DNA of 56,236 nt from an uncultured Bacteroidales bacterium (GTDB lineage Bacteria; Bacteroidota; Bacteroidia; Bacteroidales; Bacteroidaceae). This document shows, piece by piece, positions 8,086 through 16,078 of the stretch. The stretch spans positions 1 to 56,236 of the forward strand of contig CACZAN010000035.1 in assembly GCA_902779165.1 (NCBI GenBank), written 5' to 3'. The notes beneath the pieces were generated by a model, which saw only the letters and a list, made by a program, of their open reading frames with translations, ran no database searches and was not told where the DNA came from. Made by a program: the position numbers and the translations under genes. Numbering within the stretch: position 1 is the stretch's first letter; every line of letters begins with the position of its first letter.

Positions 8086-8088
8086 ATA

Positions 8089-8661
8089 ATGAAATGTGAT
8101 ATCATCCTTTGTGGCGTAGGAGGACAAGGCATCCTCTCTATTGCCACCATCATCGGCGAGGCAGCCATGAACGAGAATCTCTATATCAAGCAAGCCGAGG
8201 TACACGGTATGAGTCAACGCGGCGGCGACGTGCAGTCAAACCTCCGCATCAGCTCCAACCCCATTGCCAGCGATCTCATCCCGAAGGGTGGGGCAGATGT
8301 CATCATCTCCATGGAGCCTATGGAAGCCCTGCGCTACCTGCCCTATCTGAACCCCGAAGGGTGGGTCATCACCTCCAGTGCCCCCTTTATCAATATTCCG
8401 AATTACCCTGACATTGATGCTGTGCTTGCCGCCCTCGGCAAGCTGCCACATGTGGTCTGCATTGATATCGAACAACTGGCCAAGAACAACCAGGTTCCCC
8501 GCTCCGCCAATGTCATCCTCCTCGGAGCCGCGCAGCATGCACTCGGTATAGACTACGACAAGCTCGAAGCTGCCGTACGTCGTGTATTCTCGCGCAAGGG
8601 TGATGCCATCGTCGAGGCCAATGTCAAGGCACTCTCCATCGGCCACTCCCAGCTGTCCTGA
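8089..8661 (+). CDS. iorB: Indolepyruvate:ferredoxin oxidoreductase beta subunit
   Basis: The small (gamma-domain) subunit, 190 residues, normal length. It begins MKCDIILCGVGGQGILSIAT, the signature of the 2-oxoacid:acceptor oxidoreductase gamma domain, and continues with AEVHGMSQRGGDVQSNLRIS, which is highly conserved in IorB. It completes the enzyme with iorA, 70 bp upstream on the same strand. The product acyl-CoA can be used for substrate-level ATP synthesis, or the enzyme can run in reverse to make aromatic 2-oxo acids from aryl acids in anaerobes. Confidence 0.95.
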   Translation: MKCDIILCGVGGQGILSIATIIGEAAMNENLYIKQAEVHGMSQRGGDVQSNLRISSNPIASDLIPKGGADVIISMEPMEALRYLPYLNPEGWVITSSAPFINIPNYPDIDAVLAALGKLPHVVCIDIEQLAKNNQVPRSANVILLGAAQHALGIDYDKLEAAVRRVFSRKGDAIVEANVKALSIGHSQLS

Positions 8662-8689
8662 CCCTCTCGTTACTATCCTTCTCAGACCA

Positions 8690-8730
8690 TAGTCCCACGC
8701 AGCAGATGCCTTTCTGATTACGTGGGACTA
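8690..8730. other. Inverted repeat upstream of the DUF3237-like gene
   Basis: TAGTCCCACG and CGTGGGACTA are exact complements separated by 21 bp. No T-run follows. The left arm continues CAGCAG, as does the terminator stem on the other side of the gene (9309-9347), so the gene is bracketed by related CCCACGCAG hairpins. It may attenuate or protect a transcript. Confidence 0.6.
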
Positions 8731-8742
8731 ATATTAAAACCA

Positions 8743-9270
8743 ATGAAGATGAAAAGATTCTTTTTAATGCCATTCCTCTGTTGCCTGTTCACGATGCTGG
8801 CAGCGCAGGAGAAAACCAACGAAGTCCCGCAACCCGAAGGGCCTGCAACAGAATTTGTCATGCAGCTGCGCGTCACACTCGACGCCCCCTACACCCTTGG
8901 CGAAACACCACATGGGCGCCGTACTGTCATCCCCATTACGGGAGGAACCTTCCAGGGACCCCTCCTCAAGGGCACCATCCTCAGCGGAGGTGCCGATTGG
9001 CAGCTGGCCAAGGGCAACCGCACGGAGGTGGAGGCCATCTATTCCATCAAGACCGACGATGGCGTCTACATCCACATCCGCAACACCGGCATCATCTCCA
9101 CCGACAAGGACTCGCAGGGCAACCCCTCCTTCTACTTCCGCTGTGCTCCCAAGTTCGAGGCACCGGAGGACAGCAAGTACGCCTGGCTGAACAATGCCCT
9201 TTTCCTCTGTGCCCCCTCCTTCAGCGCCGACTTCAAGGGCATCGTCCTCAACGTCTGGAGGGTAAAGTAA
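8743..9270 (+). CDS. Secreted DUF3237-like protein
   Basis: I chose the ATG at 8743, which gives 175 residues with a signal peptide (MKMKRFFLMPFLCCLFTMLA, cleavage after AAQ). The mature part begins TEFVMQLRVTLDAPYTLGET and has GRRTVIPITGGTFQGPLLKG and ILSGGADWQ, the pattern of the DUF3237 beta-barrel family, whose molecular function is unknown. The C-terminus SADFKGIVLNVWRVK also fits. It appears to be a single-gene unit between the ior operon and a strong terminator. Confidence 0.75.
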   Translation: MKMKRFFLMPFLCCLFTMLAAQEKTNEVPQPEGPATEFVMQLRVTLDAPYTLGETPHGRRTVIPITGGTFQGPLLKGTILSGGADWQLAKGNRTEVEAIYSIKTDDGVYIHIRNTGIISTDKDSQGNPSFYFRCAPKFEAPEDSKYAWLNNALFLCAPSFSADFKGIVLNVWRVK

Positions 9271-9308
9271 CGATTCGAGGGACGTTCCTCCGCTCTCGCT
9301 CAAAACAT

Positions 9309-9347
9309 AAATCCCACGCAGTTGCTCTGCTGCGTGGGATTTTTTTA
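9309..9347 (+). terminator. Rho-independent terminator after the DUF3237-like gene
   Basis: AAATCCCACGCAG and CTGCGTGGGATTT pair around a short loop and run into TTTTTTT. It also insulates the sigma-54 promoter that starts just downstream. Confidence 0.9.
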
Positions 9348-9355
9348 GCTGCTAT

Positions 9356-9393
9356 TGTCCATTTATGAACACCGTAGTGTCCGATAATGGACA
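9356..9393 (+). promoter_or_regulatory. Tandem enhancer sites for the sigma-54 activator, tolC-hlyD operon
   Basis: Two 16-bp dyads lie 22 bp apart: TGTCCATTTATGAACA (9356-9371, one arm imperfect) and TGTCCGATAATGGACA (9378-9393, perfect TGTCC-N6-GGACA). The second starts 60 bp before the -24 GG of the sigma-54 promoter, a typical place for an NtrC-family upstream activating site. The same pair occurs upstream of the permease operon at 16079. The linked response regulator is the natural candidate to bind. Confidence 0.8.
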
Positions 9394-9435
9394 GTATAAG
9401 TTTTTTAATAGGCTCATAATTAAATTGTTGTCATA

Positions 9436-9452
9436 TTGGCATGGATGTTGCA
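9436..9452 (+). promoter_or_regulatory. Sigma-54 promoter of the tolC-hlyD operon
   Basis: TTGGCATGGATGTTGCA has the -24 GG (9438-9439) and -12 GC (9450-9451) separated by exactly 10 bp, as in the TGGCA-N6-TTGC consensus. Transcription would begin near 9463, about 30 bp before the start codon. Confidence 0.82.
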
Positions 9453-9492
9453 TAGAAAGATGTGTTAAAGATAGGAACAATTATTGTGCAAT

Positions 9493-10959
9493 ATGACGAA
9501 TAGAATCTTGATATTATTAATGTGCCTCATTCTCTCTTCGACGTTAGCAGCAGAAGAGAAGATGCGTCTTACACTCTCGGAGTGTATCATGATGGCGCGC
9601 CGCCAAAGCGTGGAAGCGGAAATGGCGCTCGGAGAGTTGAAATCTGCTTATTGGCAGTGGCGCAGCTACCGTGCGGATTTGTTGCCGGAGGTCTCTTTTT
9701 CGGCTACGATGCCGAGTTACAACAAACGTTACACCTCTTACCAGCAGGCTGACGGCGGTGTGTCTTTCGTGCGTAATGATTATCTTGGACTTAGTGGTTC
9801 GCTTCATATTAGCCAAAAGATTTGGCTTACGGGTGGTTCGCTGTCTGTGGAGTCATCGTTAGATTTCCTGCATCAGTCGGGCGGTGGTGGCGGTAATCAG
9901 CTGATGTCCTTGCCTTTTGCTATTACAATCACGCAACCAATCTTTGGCGTGAACCACGTGAAATGGAATCGTCGTATCGAACCCCTTCGTTACCGCGAGG
10001 CCAAAGCACGATTCCTGACTGAAACAGAACAGGTGGCGATGCAGGCCATCAATCTATTTTTTAACTTGTTACTGGCTGGTGAGCAGGTACATATAGCACA
10101 GCAGAACTTGGCAACAGCTGAAAAACTTTATGAGGTGGCGTTAGCCAAGCGCGAGATGGGCACCATCAGCGAGAATGATGTTTTGCAAATGCGGTTGAAT
10201 ACACTCACGGCTCGCAGTAGCCTCACAAATGCAGAGAGCTCACGGCAGTCTCGACAGTTTGCCTTGCGCTGCTTCTTGGACGTGGAGGCCGACATTGAAC
10301 CCGTTGTTCCGGAAGACATCCCGCAATTCAACTTACAGTTCGAAGAGGTGCTCCATCACGCCCTCGAAAACAACGCTCACGCCACGACCCTTCGTCGTCG
10401 CCAGTTGGAAGCCGACTACTCTGTGGCCACCGCCCGTGCCAACCGCCAGAGTATTAATCTTTATGCACAGTTGGGCTACACAGGAACGGGTTCCACTTTG
10501 GGCGGTGCTTATCGCGACCTGCTCAGTAAGCAGGTGGTTCAGGTCGGGTTCACCGTCCCCCTGCTTGATTGGGGAAAGCGTAAGGGCCAGCGACGCATGG
10601 CAGAGAGCAATCGCGAAATCATTCAGGGGCAGGTTCGCCAGCAGGCTCAAGAGTTCCGACAGAACATCTTTATTCTCACAGAACAATTCAACAACCAATT
10701 GGCACAGCTACGTATCGCAGAGGAAGCAGACAGCATCGCGCGACGCCGCTACCACACGAACGTGGAAACGTTCAAGATAGGCAGTATCTCCACGCTGGAA
10801 CTCTCCGACGCACAGACAGCCAAGGATGAAGCGCGCCAGAACCGCATCTCCCAACTATTCAACTTTTGGTATTATTATTATCAACTCCGCAGCCTCACCC
10901 TTTGGGACTTTGAGCGAGGGGAAAACATCAATGCAGATTTTGAACAATTGATAAAGTAG
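9493..10959 (+). CDS. TolC-family outer-membrane efflux channel
   Basis: I start at the ATG at 9493, which gives a signal peptide (MTNRILILLMCLILSSTLAA); an in-frame TTG lies 9 bp upstream. The 488-residue protein has the long alpha-helical repeats of outer-membrane efflux proteins, with typical segments LTLSECIMMARRQSVEAEMA, AEKLYEVALAKREMGTISEN and YHTNVETFKIGSISTLELSD. It would form the trimeric channel of a tripartite exporter with the HlyD-like adaptor 6 bp downstream and the MacB-type permeases farther on. A sigma-54 promoter and enhancer pair lie directly upstream. Confidence 0.92.
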   Translation: MTNRILILLMCLILSSTLAAEEKMRLTLSECIMMARRQSVEAEMALGELKSAYWQWRSYRADLLPEVSFSATMPSYNKRYTSYQQADGGVSFVRNDYLGLSGSLHISQKIWLTGGSLSVESSLDFLHQSGGGGGNQLMSLPFAITITQPIFGVNHVKWNRRIEPLRYREAKARFLTETEQVAMQAINLFFNLLLAGEQVHIAQQNLATAEKLYEVALAKREMGTISENDVLQMRLNTLTARSSLTNAESSRQSRQFALRCFLDVEADIEPVVPEDIPQFNLQFEEVLHHALENNAHATTLRRRQLEADYSVATARANRQSINLYAQLGYTGTGSTLGGAYRDLLSKQVVQVGFTVPLLDWGKRKGQRRMAESNREIIQGQVRQQAQEFRQNIFILTEQFNNQLAQLRIAEEADSIARRRYHTNVETFKIGSISTLELSDAQTAKDEARQNRISQLFNFWYYYYQLRSLTLWDFERGENINADFEQLIK

Positions 10960-10965
10960 AAATAG

Positions 10966-12237
10966 ATGAAAGCAGATAATCAAACGATGGACAGGCAGAT
11001 ACCTGTCAGTGTACAACGGCGCAACAAACTGAAGAAGGTTGCAAAGTGGCTTGGAGGGTTCCTTGTGGTGCTTGCCGCGGGGGCCTGGCTGGGCTCGCAG
11101 ATGATGACTTCGTTAGACGGCAAGGCTCTGGTCATCTCTGCGGTGGACCGCGGAACCATTGAGGTGAGCGTTACGGCCACCGGGCGTATTGTACCCGCCT
11201 TCGAGGAGGTCATCACATCACCCATCAGTTCACGTATTCTGGAAGTTTATGCACACAGTGGCGACAGTGTCGATGTGGGAACTCCACTGCTGCGACTCGA
11301 TCTCCTGTCAACCGAGACCGAACTCGCCAAGGCACTGGACGAACGGGAGATACGCCATCAGCAGATGGAGCAGCTGAGAGCAAACATAGAGACACAACTA
11401 TCAGACCGCCGCATGCAAATCGAGGTGGAGGAGATGAAACTCTCGCAACTGCAAGCCCAGCTGCGCAACGAGCTCTACCTCGACAGCCTCGGCTCTGGAA
11501 CTCGGGATCGTGTGCGCCAGGCCGAGACGACCTTGCGGACAGCACAGTTGCAACTCCACCAACTGCGACAGCAGTACGACAATGAACTCCGCGTGAAGCA
11601 GGCTGACCTGAGGATGCAGCAACTGCAGAACGGTATCTTTGAGAAAGGTCTGGCAGAGAAACAACGAACCCTCGCCGAGGCAGCCATCTGTTCGCCACGA
11701 CGTGCTACACTCACCTACATCACCAACGAGATCGGTGCAACCGTGGGAGCCGGACAGAAGGTGGCCATCGTCAGCGACCTCAGCCACTTCAAGGCGGAGT
11801 GTGAGATTTCGGATACCTACAGCGACCGGGTCCTCGTAGGCGGCGAAGCCTTGTTGCGTATCGGCAAGGAACGGCTGCCCGCCACGATCGCCACCGTCAC
11901 ACCGCTCAGTCAGGGCGGAGCCATCACCTTCACCGTCCAGCCGCAGAATCCCAGCCACCCGCGCCTGCGCTCTGGCCTGAAGACCGAGGTGTACGTCATC
12001 ACCAGCATCCGCGACGATGTCCTCCGCATCCGCAACGGATCGTTCTACGCTGGACCGGGCAAGTACACCTTATTTATATTTAAGGATGACCGCACCCTCG
12101 TAGCGCGTGAGGTGCAGCTTGGAGAATGCAACTACGACTACATCGAAGTCATCAGCGGACTCTCTGAGGGCGAGGAACTCGTGGTCAGCGATATGGCCAA
12201 GTACAAAGGAAAGGAAAAGTTAAGAGTGAGGAACTAA
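10966..12237 (+). CDS. HlyD/MacA-type periplasmic adaptor protein
   Basis: A 423-residue membrane fusion protein. One transmembrane helix (about residues 29-46, WLGGFLVVLAAGAWLGSQMM) anchors it, followed by the first lipoyl half (VSVTATGRIVPAFEEVITSP, ILEVYAHSGDSVDVGTPLLR), a coiled-coil hairpin (about residues 115-230) and barrel domains ending in VQLGECNYDYIEVISGLSEG. It bridges an inner-membrane transporter to the TolC-like channel. The 6-bp gap to the tolC-like gene indicates one transcript. No energy-coupling permease is adjacent; the FtsX/MacB permeases from 16.2 kb share the same promoter type and are the likely partners. Confidence 0.92.
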   Translation: MKADNQTMDRQIPVSVQRRNKLKKVAKWLGGFLVVLAAGAWLGSQMMTSLDGKALVISAVDRGTIEVSVTATGRIVPAFEEVITSPISSRILEVYAHSGDSVDVGTPLLRLDLLSTETELAKALDEREIRHQQMEQLRANIETQLSDRRMQIEVEEMKLSQLQAQLRNELYLDSLGSGTRDRVRQAETTLRTAQLQLHQLRQQYDNELRVKQADLRMQQLQNGIFEKGLAEKQRTLAEAAICSPRRATLTYITNEIGATVGAGQKVAIVSDLSHFKAECEISDTYSDRVLVGGEALLRIGKERLPATIATVTPLSQGGAITFTVQPQNPSHPRLRSGLKTEVYVITSIRDDVLRIRNGSFYAGPGKYTLFIFKDDRTLVAREVQLGECNYDYIEVISGLSEGEELVVSDMAKYKGKEKLRVRN

Positions 12238-12313
12238 AGGCAAAAAACGACGGACGAGACGTTAAAGTAAATGAAATTGTAAAGTGTAAAGCATTAAGCC
12301 CGAAATTAATTAC

Positions 12314-12321
12314 TACCTTTG
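12314..12321 (+). promoter_or_regulatory. Bacteroidota -7 element before the two-component genes
   Basis: TACCTTTG fits TAnnTTTG and is followed by an AT-rich leader with repeated TAAACTTTAAACA words. A housekeeping promoter here would make the regulator independent of its own sigma-54 targets. Confidence 0.55.
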
Positions 12322-12378
12322 CACTCGCAAATCCGAAAATCATTAAACTTTAAACATTAAACTTTAAACAATAAAACC

Positions 12379-12391
12379 GCGGCGAAGCCGC
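12379..12391 (+). other. Small hairpin immediately before the response-regulator start codon
   Basis: GCGGC and GCCGC flank GAA and end 5 bp before the ATG at 12397, in place of a ribosome-binding site. In the transcript this stem could limit translation initiation. Confidence 0.45.
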
Positions 12392-12396
12392 TCCCT

Positions 12397-13890
12397 ATGA
12401 TATTAGTTGTAGATGACGATAAAGCCATCCGCCTGTCGCTGAAGCTCATCCTCGAGCGCAACGAGTACGCTGTGACGCTGGCCGAGAACCCTAAGGCTGC
12501 CATTGATATCGTGCGCAGCCATCCGGAATTGGAATTGGTTCTGATGGATATGAACTACGACAATTCCACTACCGGCGATGAAGGCCTTACATTGCTCAAG
12601 CAGGTTAAAGTCTTCCGCCCCGAAATCCCATGCATCCTCATGACCGCTTGGGGTACCATAGACCTTGCCGTGCAGGGAATGCGGGCCGGAGCCTTCGATT
12701 TCATTACCAAGCCTTGGGACAACGGGGTCCTTCTGGATAGGATTGAGACGGCAATAAAGCTAAGGCCCCTCTCTCGCTCGACTCTTGGTCGCTTCGACAC
12801 TTCGAAGAACTCCCCCCGTGGGGAGGTGGACTTCATTTCCTCTCAAAAGCCCCAAAACAGAAAGTTGGCTCTTTCCCCCACGGGTGGAGCGGGGAGAGGG
12901 GCCGTCCTTCCCTCCCTCGCCTCCGTATATTCTACCATCGCCCGCATTGCTCCCACCAATGCGCCCGTTCTCATCACGGGCGAGAGTGGCACGGGCAAAG
13001 AACTCATTGCCGAGGCCATTCATCGGCAGAGCCATCGTGCCGCAGGTCCCTTTGTGAAGGTGAACCTCGGAGGTATCTCTCAGTCGTTGTTCGAGAGCGA
13101 GATGTTTGGCCATAAGAAAGGAGCCTTCACCGATGCGAAAGAGGATAGGGTAGGGCGATTCGAACTTGCCAAGGGAGGCACCATCTTCCTCGACGAAATC
13201 GGAGAACTCGACCTCGCCAGCCAGGTGAAGCTGCTCCGAGTGCTTCAGGATCAGACCTACGAGGTACTGGGCGACAGCCACACACGCCGCACCGATGTCC
13301 GTGTCATCTGCGCCACCAATGCGGACCTCCCCTCCATGGTGGAGGAACACACCTTCCGCGAAGACCTTTTCTACCGCATCAACCTCATCAGCATCCACCT
13401 GCCGCCCTTGCGCCAGCGCCGCCAGGACATCCCATTGCTCGTGGACTTCTTCCTCCATCAGTCCACGCTCGCTCCCGCCGTGCCTGTCTCCTCCTCCCCC
13501 GCCGCGCCCGTCTCCTCGTCCCGTCCTTTCCGTGGCGATTCTATCGCCACCACCCCTGCCATCACTCCCGATGCCATCTCCTACCTCCAATCTCTTCCTT
13601 TCCCCGGCAACATTCGCGAACTGAAGAACCTGGTGGAGCGAACCGTGTTGATGGCAGAAGGAGAAGAACTCACCGCTGCCGACTTCCGCCAGTCCCTATC
13701 CCCCTCTTCCCATGAGTCCGTGTGCCCGTCGCTTTCTTCGACGGGTTCCTCCCCGACCCTTGAGGAACTCGAGCGCGCCGCCATCGCCGCCTCCATCCAG
13801 AAGCACGCCGGCAACCTCTCCCTCGTGGCCAAGGAACTTGGCATCAGCCGTGGTGCCCTCTATCGCAAAATCGAGAAGCACGGCCTATGA
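12397..13890 (+). CDS. NtrC-family sigma-54-dependent response regulator
   Basis: A 497-residue regulator with three parts. Residues 1-115 form a receiver domain (DDD at 6-8, phospho-acceptor D51 in [10 protein letters not shown]83 in ILMTAWG, K105 in ITKPWDN). Residues about 175-400 form the AAA+ sigma-54 activator domain with Walker [10 protein letters not shown], the sigma-contact loop GAFTDA (canonical GAFTGA), Walker [13 protein letters not shown] and an arginine-finger region. A Fis-type helix-turn-helix closes the protein ([20 protein letters not shown]). The linker between receiver and AAA+ contains a 140-bp palindromic insertion (residues 123-169), and the region before the HTH carries Ser/Pro-rich inserts that include two more palindromes. 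It overlaps the kinase gene by 4 bp. Sigma-54 promoters with dyads flank it on both sides. Confidence 0.95.
   Translation: MILVVDDDKAIRLSLKLILERNEYAVTLAENPKAAIDIVRSHPELELVLMDMNYDNSTTGDEGLTLLKQVKVFRPEIPCILMTAWGTIDLAVQGMRAGAFDFITKPWDNGVLLDRIETAIKLRPLSRSTLGRFDTSKNSPRGEVDFISSQKPQNRKLALSPTGGAGRGAVLPSLASVYSTIARIAPTNAPVLITGESGTGKELIAEAIHRQSHRAAGPFVKVNLGGISQSLFESEMFGHKKGAFTDAKEDRVGRFELAKGGTIFLDEIGELDLASQVKLLRVLQDQTYEVLGDSHTRRTDVRVICATNADLPSMVEEHTFREDLFYRINLISIHLPPLRQRRQDIPLLVDFFLHQSTLAPAVPVSSSPAAPVSSSRPFRGDSIATTPAITPDAISYLQSLPFPGNIRELKNLVERTVLMAEGEELTAADFRQSLSPSSHESVCPSLSSTGSSPTLEELERAAIAASIQKHAGNLSLVAKELGISRGALYRKIEKHGL
12764..12903. repeat. 140-bp palindromic insertion in the response-regulator linker
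   Basis: The segment is bounded by perfect 10-bp inverted ends, GGCCCCTCTC and GAGAGGGGCC, and contains internal partial palindromes such as CTCCCCCCGTGGGGAGG and CCCCCACGGGTGG. It is translated through without a stop and falls exactly between two folded domains. It resembles, but is not identical to, the GGGAGGG pairs elsewhere. Confidence 0.75.
13532..13550. repeat. Short palindrome in the Ser/Pro-rich insert of the response regulator
   Basis: GTGGCGAT and ATCGCCAC flank TCT. It lies in frame within a low-complexity stretch ([20 protein letters not shown]) absent from canonical NtrC proteins. Confidence 0.55.
13725..13745. repeat. Short palindrome before the Fis-type HTH of the response regulator
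   Basis: CCCGTCG and CGACGGG flank CTTTCTT, in frame, in a Ser-rich linker. It recalls the TTCGACGG family at 28807 and 35225. Confidence 0.5.
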
Positions 13891-15206
13891 AACTGAAGTA
13901 TTCTTTTCTGATTCTTGTGGTTGCCATTCTTCTGCTCGCGGGTGTGGCTCTGTTCGCCACCTTCCAGAGTCACTCATGGCTATTCTACACGACGGAGTGC
14001 TTCATCGTCCTGCTGCTCCTCTACCTCGTCTATTTCTATCGCCGTACCCTTCAGCCCTACGACACCCTCATCAGCGGAATGGAACTCGTGCGTGACCTTG
14101 ACCTCACCACACGCCTCGCTCCGTCAGGACAACGCGAGACAGACATCATCGTCCGCACCTTCAACGACTTGCTTGCCCGGCTGCGTACCGAACACCTCAG
14201 CCTCGAAGAGCAATACACCTTCCTCAGCCTCCTCATCGAAGCTTCACCCATGGGCGTTGTGCAATGCGACCTCGATGGCAACATCACCTCCATGAATCCT
14301 GCCGCACGCAGCATGATGAAGCCCGTCATCTCCGAGGCCATGCAACGTCTGCCCCTCGGCAGCGAGACCACCGTGCGCCTGACTGCCGAACCTGGTATCT
14401 TTCGCATCAGTCACCTCTCGTTCCCCGACCGCGGCTATCAGCATCCTTTCTACCTCATCGAGTCCCTCACCTCCGAGGTCAGATTGGCAGAGAAAGCAGC
14501 CTATGAGCGCGTCATCCGAATGATAGCCCATGAGGTCAACAACAGTGTGGCGGGAATTGTCGGAGCATTGGAGGAGGCCCCTCTCCGCGATCGTTTGCTC
14601 GCCATGTCCTCCTTTGTCACCCGCTTTGCCGAAGTCGTCAAGATTCCCGCGCCGCAGCTACAGCTCTGCGACCTCAGCGAGGAGGTAGAGGCCTGCCGCC
14701 CCTTCCTCGAAAACCTCTGCCTCAACTCCCATGTCCGTCTCGACTTTCATCTCACCGACGATGCCATACCCGTCCACCTCGACCCCGTCCTCTTCCAGCA
14801 AGTGCTGGTGAATATCGTCAAGAACAGCGTGGAGAGTATAAAGGACTCTCCCTCCGCCCTCCCTTGCAGGGAGGGAGTAATTACCGTCGCTATTCAGGAG
14901 TTACTGCCTTCAAATCATCATGCTCCCTCCCTAACAGGGAGGGCGGGGGGAGAGTCTTCCCTTACCATCACCGACAACGGACGCGGCATCTCCCCCGAAG
15001 CCGCTCAGCACCTCTTCACCCCCTTCTTTTCTACTAAGCCACAAGGTCAGGGCATCGGCCTCCTGCTCATACGCGACATCCTCACCGCTCATGGTTGCAC
15101 CTTCACCCTGCAGACCGACCCCACCGACCACCTCACCCGTTTCACCATCCTTTTCCCGCAGAACATTTGCTCTCGAAAGGTAGATGTCGGTGACGAGATC
15201 ACTTGA
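13887..15206 (+). CDS. NtrY-like sensor histidine kinase
   Basis: A 439-residue membrane kinase, the cognate of the overlapping response regulator (ATGA overlap). It has two transmembrane helices (about residues 5-26 and 36-51), a HAMP-like segment, a PAS-like domain (ASPMGVVQCDLDGNITSMNP, residues 119-138), a dimerisation domain with H215 in RMIAHEVNNSVAGI, and a HATPase_c domain with N-box NIVKNSVESI, G1 box TDNGRGIS (residues 362-369) and TPFFSTKPQGQGIGL. Between N-box and G1 box lies a pair of palindromic elements (residues 320-358) that bracket the short strand ITVAIQELL. The sensing region is short with no large periplasmic domain, so the signal is probably membrane-related or cytoplasmic. 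Confidence 0.93.
   Translation: MKLKYSFLILVVAILLLAGVALFATFQSHSWLFYTTECFIVLLLLYLVYFYRRTLQPYDTLISGMELVRDLDLTTRLAPSGQRETDIIVRTFNDLLARLRTEHLSLEEQYTFLSLLIEASPMGVVQCDLDGNITSMNPAARSMMKPVISEAMQRLPLGSETTVRLTAEPGIFRISHLSFPDRGYQHPFYLIESLTSEVRLAEKAAYERVIRMIAHEVNNSVAGIVGALEEAPLRDRLLAMSSFVTRFAEVVKIPAPQLQLCDLSEEVEACRPFLENLCLNSHVRLDFHLTDDAIPVHLDPVLFQQVLVNIVKNSVESIKDSPSALPCREGVITVAIQELLPSNHHAPSLTGRAGGESSLTITDNGRGISPEAAQHLFTPFFSTKPQGQGIGLLLIRDILTAHGCTFTLQTDPTDHLTRFTILFPQNICSRKVDVGDEIT
14844..14957. repeat. Head-to-head GGGAGGG palindrome pair inside the kinase ATPase domain
   Basis: The left copy (14844-14878, GACTCTCCCTCCGCCCTCCC onward) and right copy (14922-14957, GCTCCCTCCCTAACAGGGAG onward) are inverted relative to each other and 43 bp apart. 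Both are translated in frame, giving SPSALPCREG and [13 protein letters not shown]. The right copy is identical to the one at 21793. Confidence 0.9.
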
Positions 15207-15236
15207 GCATAAGGATTGTTTACTTATGTGTTGAAA

Positions 15237-15302
15237 TTGAACCATCGTGATGGTTCAATCGGACTTTCGTGATGGTTTGATTGAACAATCGCGATGGTTC
15301 AA
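15237..15302. repeat. Three-unit 22-bp palindromic array upstream of the HU-like gene
   Basis: Three adjacent 22-bp units run 15237-15258, 15259-15280 and 15281-15302. The outer units are near-perfect palindromes, TTGAACCATC/GATGGTTCAA and TTGAACAATC/GATGGTTCAA, each with a 2-bp centre. The middle unit keeps only the TCGTGATGGTTTGA half. They end 30 bp upstream of the -33 box of the next gene, a plausible place for a multimeric regulator. Confidence 0.85.
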
Positions 15303-15332
15303 TGCTAAATTATGGCTTTTTCGAGCAATAAA

Positions 15333-15364
15333 TTTGGCCATTTGGGGCAAAATGCCTATCTTTG
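15333..15364 (+). promoter_or_regulatory. Bacteroidota housekeeping promoter of the HU-like gene
   Basis: TTTG (15333-15336), 20 bp, then TATCTTTG (15357-15364) matches the -33/-7 consensus closely, 31 bp before the start codon. Confidence 0.8.
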
Positions 15365-15395
15365 CAGCGCAACAAAACTATAAAACATATCGATT

Positions 15396-16058
15396 ATGGC
15401 TATACGATTTACGATTGCTAAGCGTGGGCTGTTGCCCAACGAGAGAGTGGAACCTGCAACAAGTGCAGGTGCCGAAGAGCAGGAGGCTCTGGTGAATGAA
15501 CTGCAGCTGAAGTCGCTGCGGCCCAGGCTGGAGCATAGGGTAACGGTGGATGCCGTGGAGTTCCAGGGTGGCGAATTTCGCCTGCCGTCGATGTTGACGA
15601 AGGGAGAACTGCTGAGTGCCTTAGATGTGCTGACGAGGGTGATGGTGCATGAGATGAAGATGGGCAATGCCGTGAAGTTTCCAGGGTTGGGAACCTTCCG
15701 CCTGTCGCTGAAGGGCGAGATAGAGGTGAAGCAGGGTAACTACCACGGCAAGGACGTGCATGTGGACGGATTGCTCTTCGAACCAGACCGTAAGTTGTTG
15801 GACGAGGTGTGTGGCATTGAAGTGGATCAAGTGCCCTTCGGACAGATGATCCATGCGCAGGCAGATGATGTGGAGCAGCGGCTGGCTGCCCTGTTTGCCG
15901 AACAAGAGACCATCACGAACCAGGATGTCTTTTATGCTTTTGAGCTCCAGCTCACGCGACGCCGTATCACCACACTCCTCTCACGCCTGGTACGTGAAGG
16001 GAAACTCATCCGCTTGGGCAGGGGAGGGCAGACGCGCTACAGGCAGGTAAAAGCGTAA
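15396..16058 (+). CDS. HU-family DNA-binding protein with C-terminal winged-helix-like region
   Basis: A 220-residue protein of the extended HU type common in Bacteroidota. The N-terminal part (about residues 1-125) has the HU-like pattern GELLSALDVLTRVMVHEMKM and GNAVKFPGLGTFRLSLKGEI. The C-terminal part (about residues 150-220) reads FAEQETITNQDVFYAFELQL-TRRRITTLLSRLVREGKLIR-LGRGGQTRYRQ, which looks like a small winged helix. It could be a nucleoid protein or a specific regulator. It has its own promoter and a three-unit operator-like array, and sits between the two-component genes and the permease operon, but nothing shows that it regulates them. Confidence 0.8.
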   Translation: MAIRFTIAKRGLLPNERVEPATSAGAEEQEALVNELQLKSLRPRLEHRVTVDAVEFQGGEFRLPSMLTKGELLSALDVLTRVMVHEMKMGNAVKFPGLGTFRLSLKGEIEVKQGNYHGKDVHVDGLLFEPDRKLLDEVCGIEVDQVPFGQMIHAQADDVEQRLAALFAEQETITNQDVFYAFELQLTRRRITTLLSRLVREGKLIRLGRGGQTRYRQVKA

Positions 16059-16078
16059 TCAGGCGAATACATTTCTTC

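Noticed and set aside
15207-15236. Terminator after the histidine kinase
   Set aside because: Only weak pairing and no T-run; the neighbouring symmetry belongs to the 22-bp array.
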